From positions 1 through 40,332 of the IMG/VR virus record IMGVR_UViG_3300048588_000110: a DNA stretch of 40,332 bases. One strand, given 5' to 3'. The notes beneath the pieces were generated by a model that was not told the DNA's origin, did not search any database, and worked only from the letters and a program-made list of their open reading frames with translations. This DNA is from a virus. Of this stretch, positions 40,212 to 40,332 are shown piece by piece. The position numbers were made by a program, and so were the translations under genes. Every line of letters starts with the position of its first letter. Position 1 is the stretch's first letter.

Positions 40212-40249
40212 GTTACAGCAAATTAACGGAAAGTCACGTTATTTTGCAA
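40212..40249 (-). promoter_or_regulatory. Promoter P3 of the early leftward operon
   Basis: On the minus strand: TTG (40249-40247), 20-base spacer, TTAATTTG (40226-40219), in GTTAATTTGCTGTAAC (40227-40212), a near copy of the dyad at P1 and P2, followed by AAAATTTAAACGC. The ATG of the early operon is 22 bases after the -7 box. It is the third copy of this arrangement in the window. Confidence 0.7.
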
Positions 40250-40258
40250 CTTTTTTTT

Positions 40259-40274
40259 AATGTTTTTGCAATAT
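40259..40274 (-). repeat. 16-mer repeat copy 2
   Basis: AATGTTTTTGCAATAT, identical to 36138-36153, lying 10 bases upstream of the TTG of promoter P3. Confidence 0.4.
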
Positions 40275-40282
40275 ATTTTTAA

Positions 40283-40308
40283 CAAGAAAGCCCGGACTAA
40301 TTGCCGGG
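40283..40308 (-). terminator. Leftward terminator at the right edge
   Basis: On the minus strand CCCGG, loop CAATTAGT, CCGGG, then CTTTCTTGTT. The stem is short and the T run interrupted, so it is moderate. It suggests that another leftward gene ends right at or beyond the right edge (stop codons occur at 40317-40319 and 40313-40315 in different frames). Confidence 0.5.
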
Positions 40309-40332
40309 GTAATCAGTTATTGATAAAGGTCT

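Noticed and set aside
1-40332. CRISPR array, tRNA, rRNA, insertion sequence or integrase/attachment site
   Set aside because: I saw no regularly spaced repeats, no cloverleaf or rRNA-like stretch, no transposase or recombinase motif and no flanking host gene.

Overview
The whole window is bacteriophage or prophage DNA from a tailed, long-tailed (siphovirus-like) phage of a Bacteroidota host. The host call rests on three promoters of the Bacteroidota type (TTG, 20-base spacer, TTANTTTG), the scarcity of Shine-Dalgarno sequences, and protein families that are familiar from Bacteroidetes phages. A Chitinophagales-like host is a guess. I see no chromosomal housekeeping gene, tRNA, rRNA, integrase, CRISPR array or insertion sequence, so both phage ends probably lie outside the window.

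Almost everything is read leftward (minus strand) in tightly overlapping genes. From right to left: (1) 40.2-33.3 kb is the early/replication block: coiled-coil protein, PD-(D/E)XK exonuclease, SNF2-type helicase, replication initiator, DnaC-like loader, a small lipoprotein and a RuvC-like resolvase. (2) 33.3-30.5 kb holds small accessory genes, a DNA methyltransferase, an ASCH-like protein and a MazG-like pyrophosphohydrolase. (3) 30.5-25.7 kb is a chain of overlapping or closely abutting genes: ParB-like, IbrA/PAPS-reductase-like, HNH-like, GNAT-like, ParB-like, small terminase, large terminase. (4) 25.7-23.3 kb is an opposite-strand (plus) cassette of five small genes, with its own two promoters and bracketed by two near-identical rightward terminators. 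(5) 23.2-10.3 kb is the tail module: an unknown acidic protein, a tail assembly chaperone with a hidden -1 frameshift extension, completion and tip-like proteins, and a 1577-residue tape measure. (6) 10.3-4.1 kb is the head module: HTH protein, ClpP-like protease with a scaffold-like tail, decoration-like protein, major capsid protein, possible tail tube, portal, connector-like and zinc-ribbon proteins. (7) 4.1-0 kb holds a tailspike and a lysis cassette (XhlA-like protein, lipoprotein with spanin architecture, and a truncated membrane protein at the edge).

The most notable items are the 300-residue frameshift product at the T9 slippery run in the tail chaperone (21792-21800), the shared promoter/dyad GTTAC-N6-GTAAC in front of the early operon and the opposite-strand cassette, the double-terminator cassette itself with a possible small RNA at its left edge, the unusual order in which the tail module precedes the head module and the portal lies about 19 kb from the terminase, and the ParB/PP-loop/HNH/GNAT gene chain coupled to the terminase.

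All functional names come from motifs read by eye; no database search was possible.
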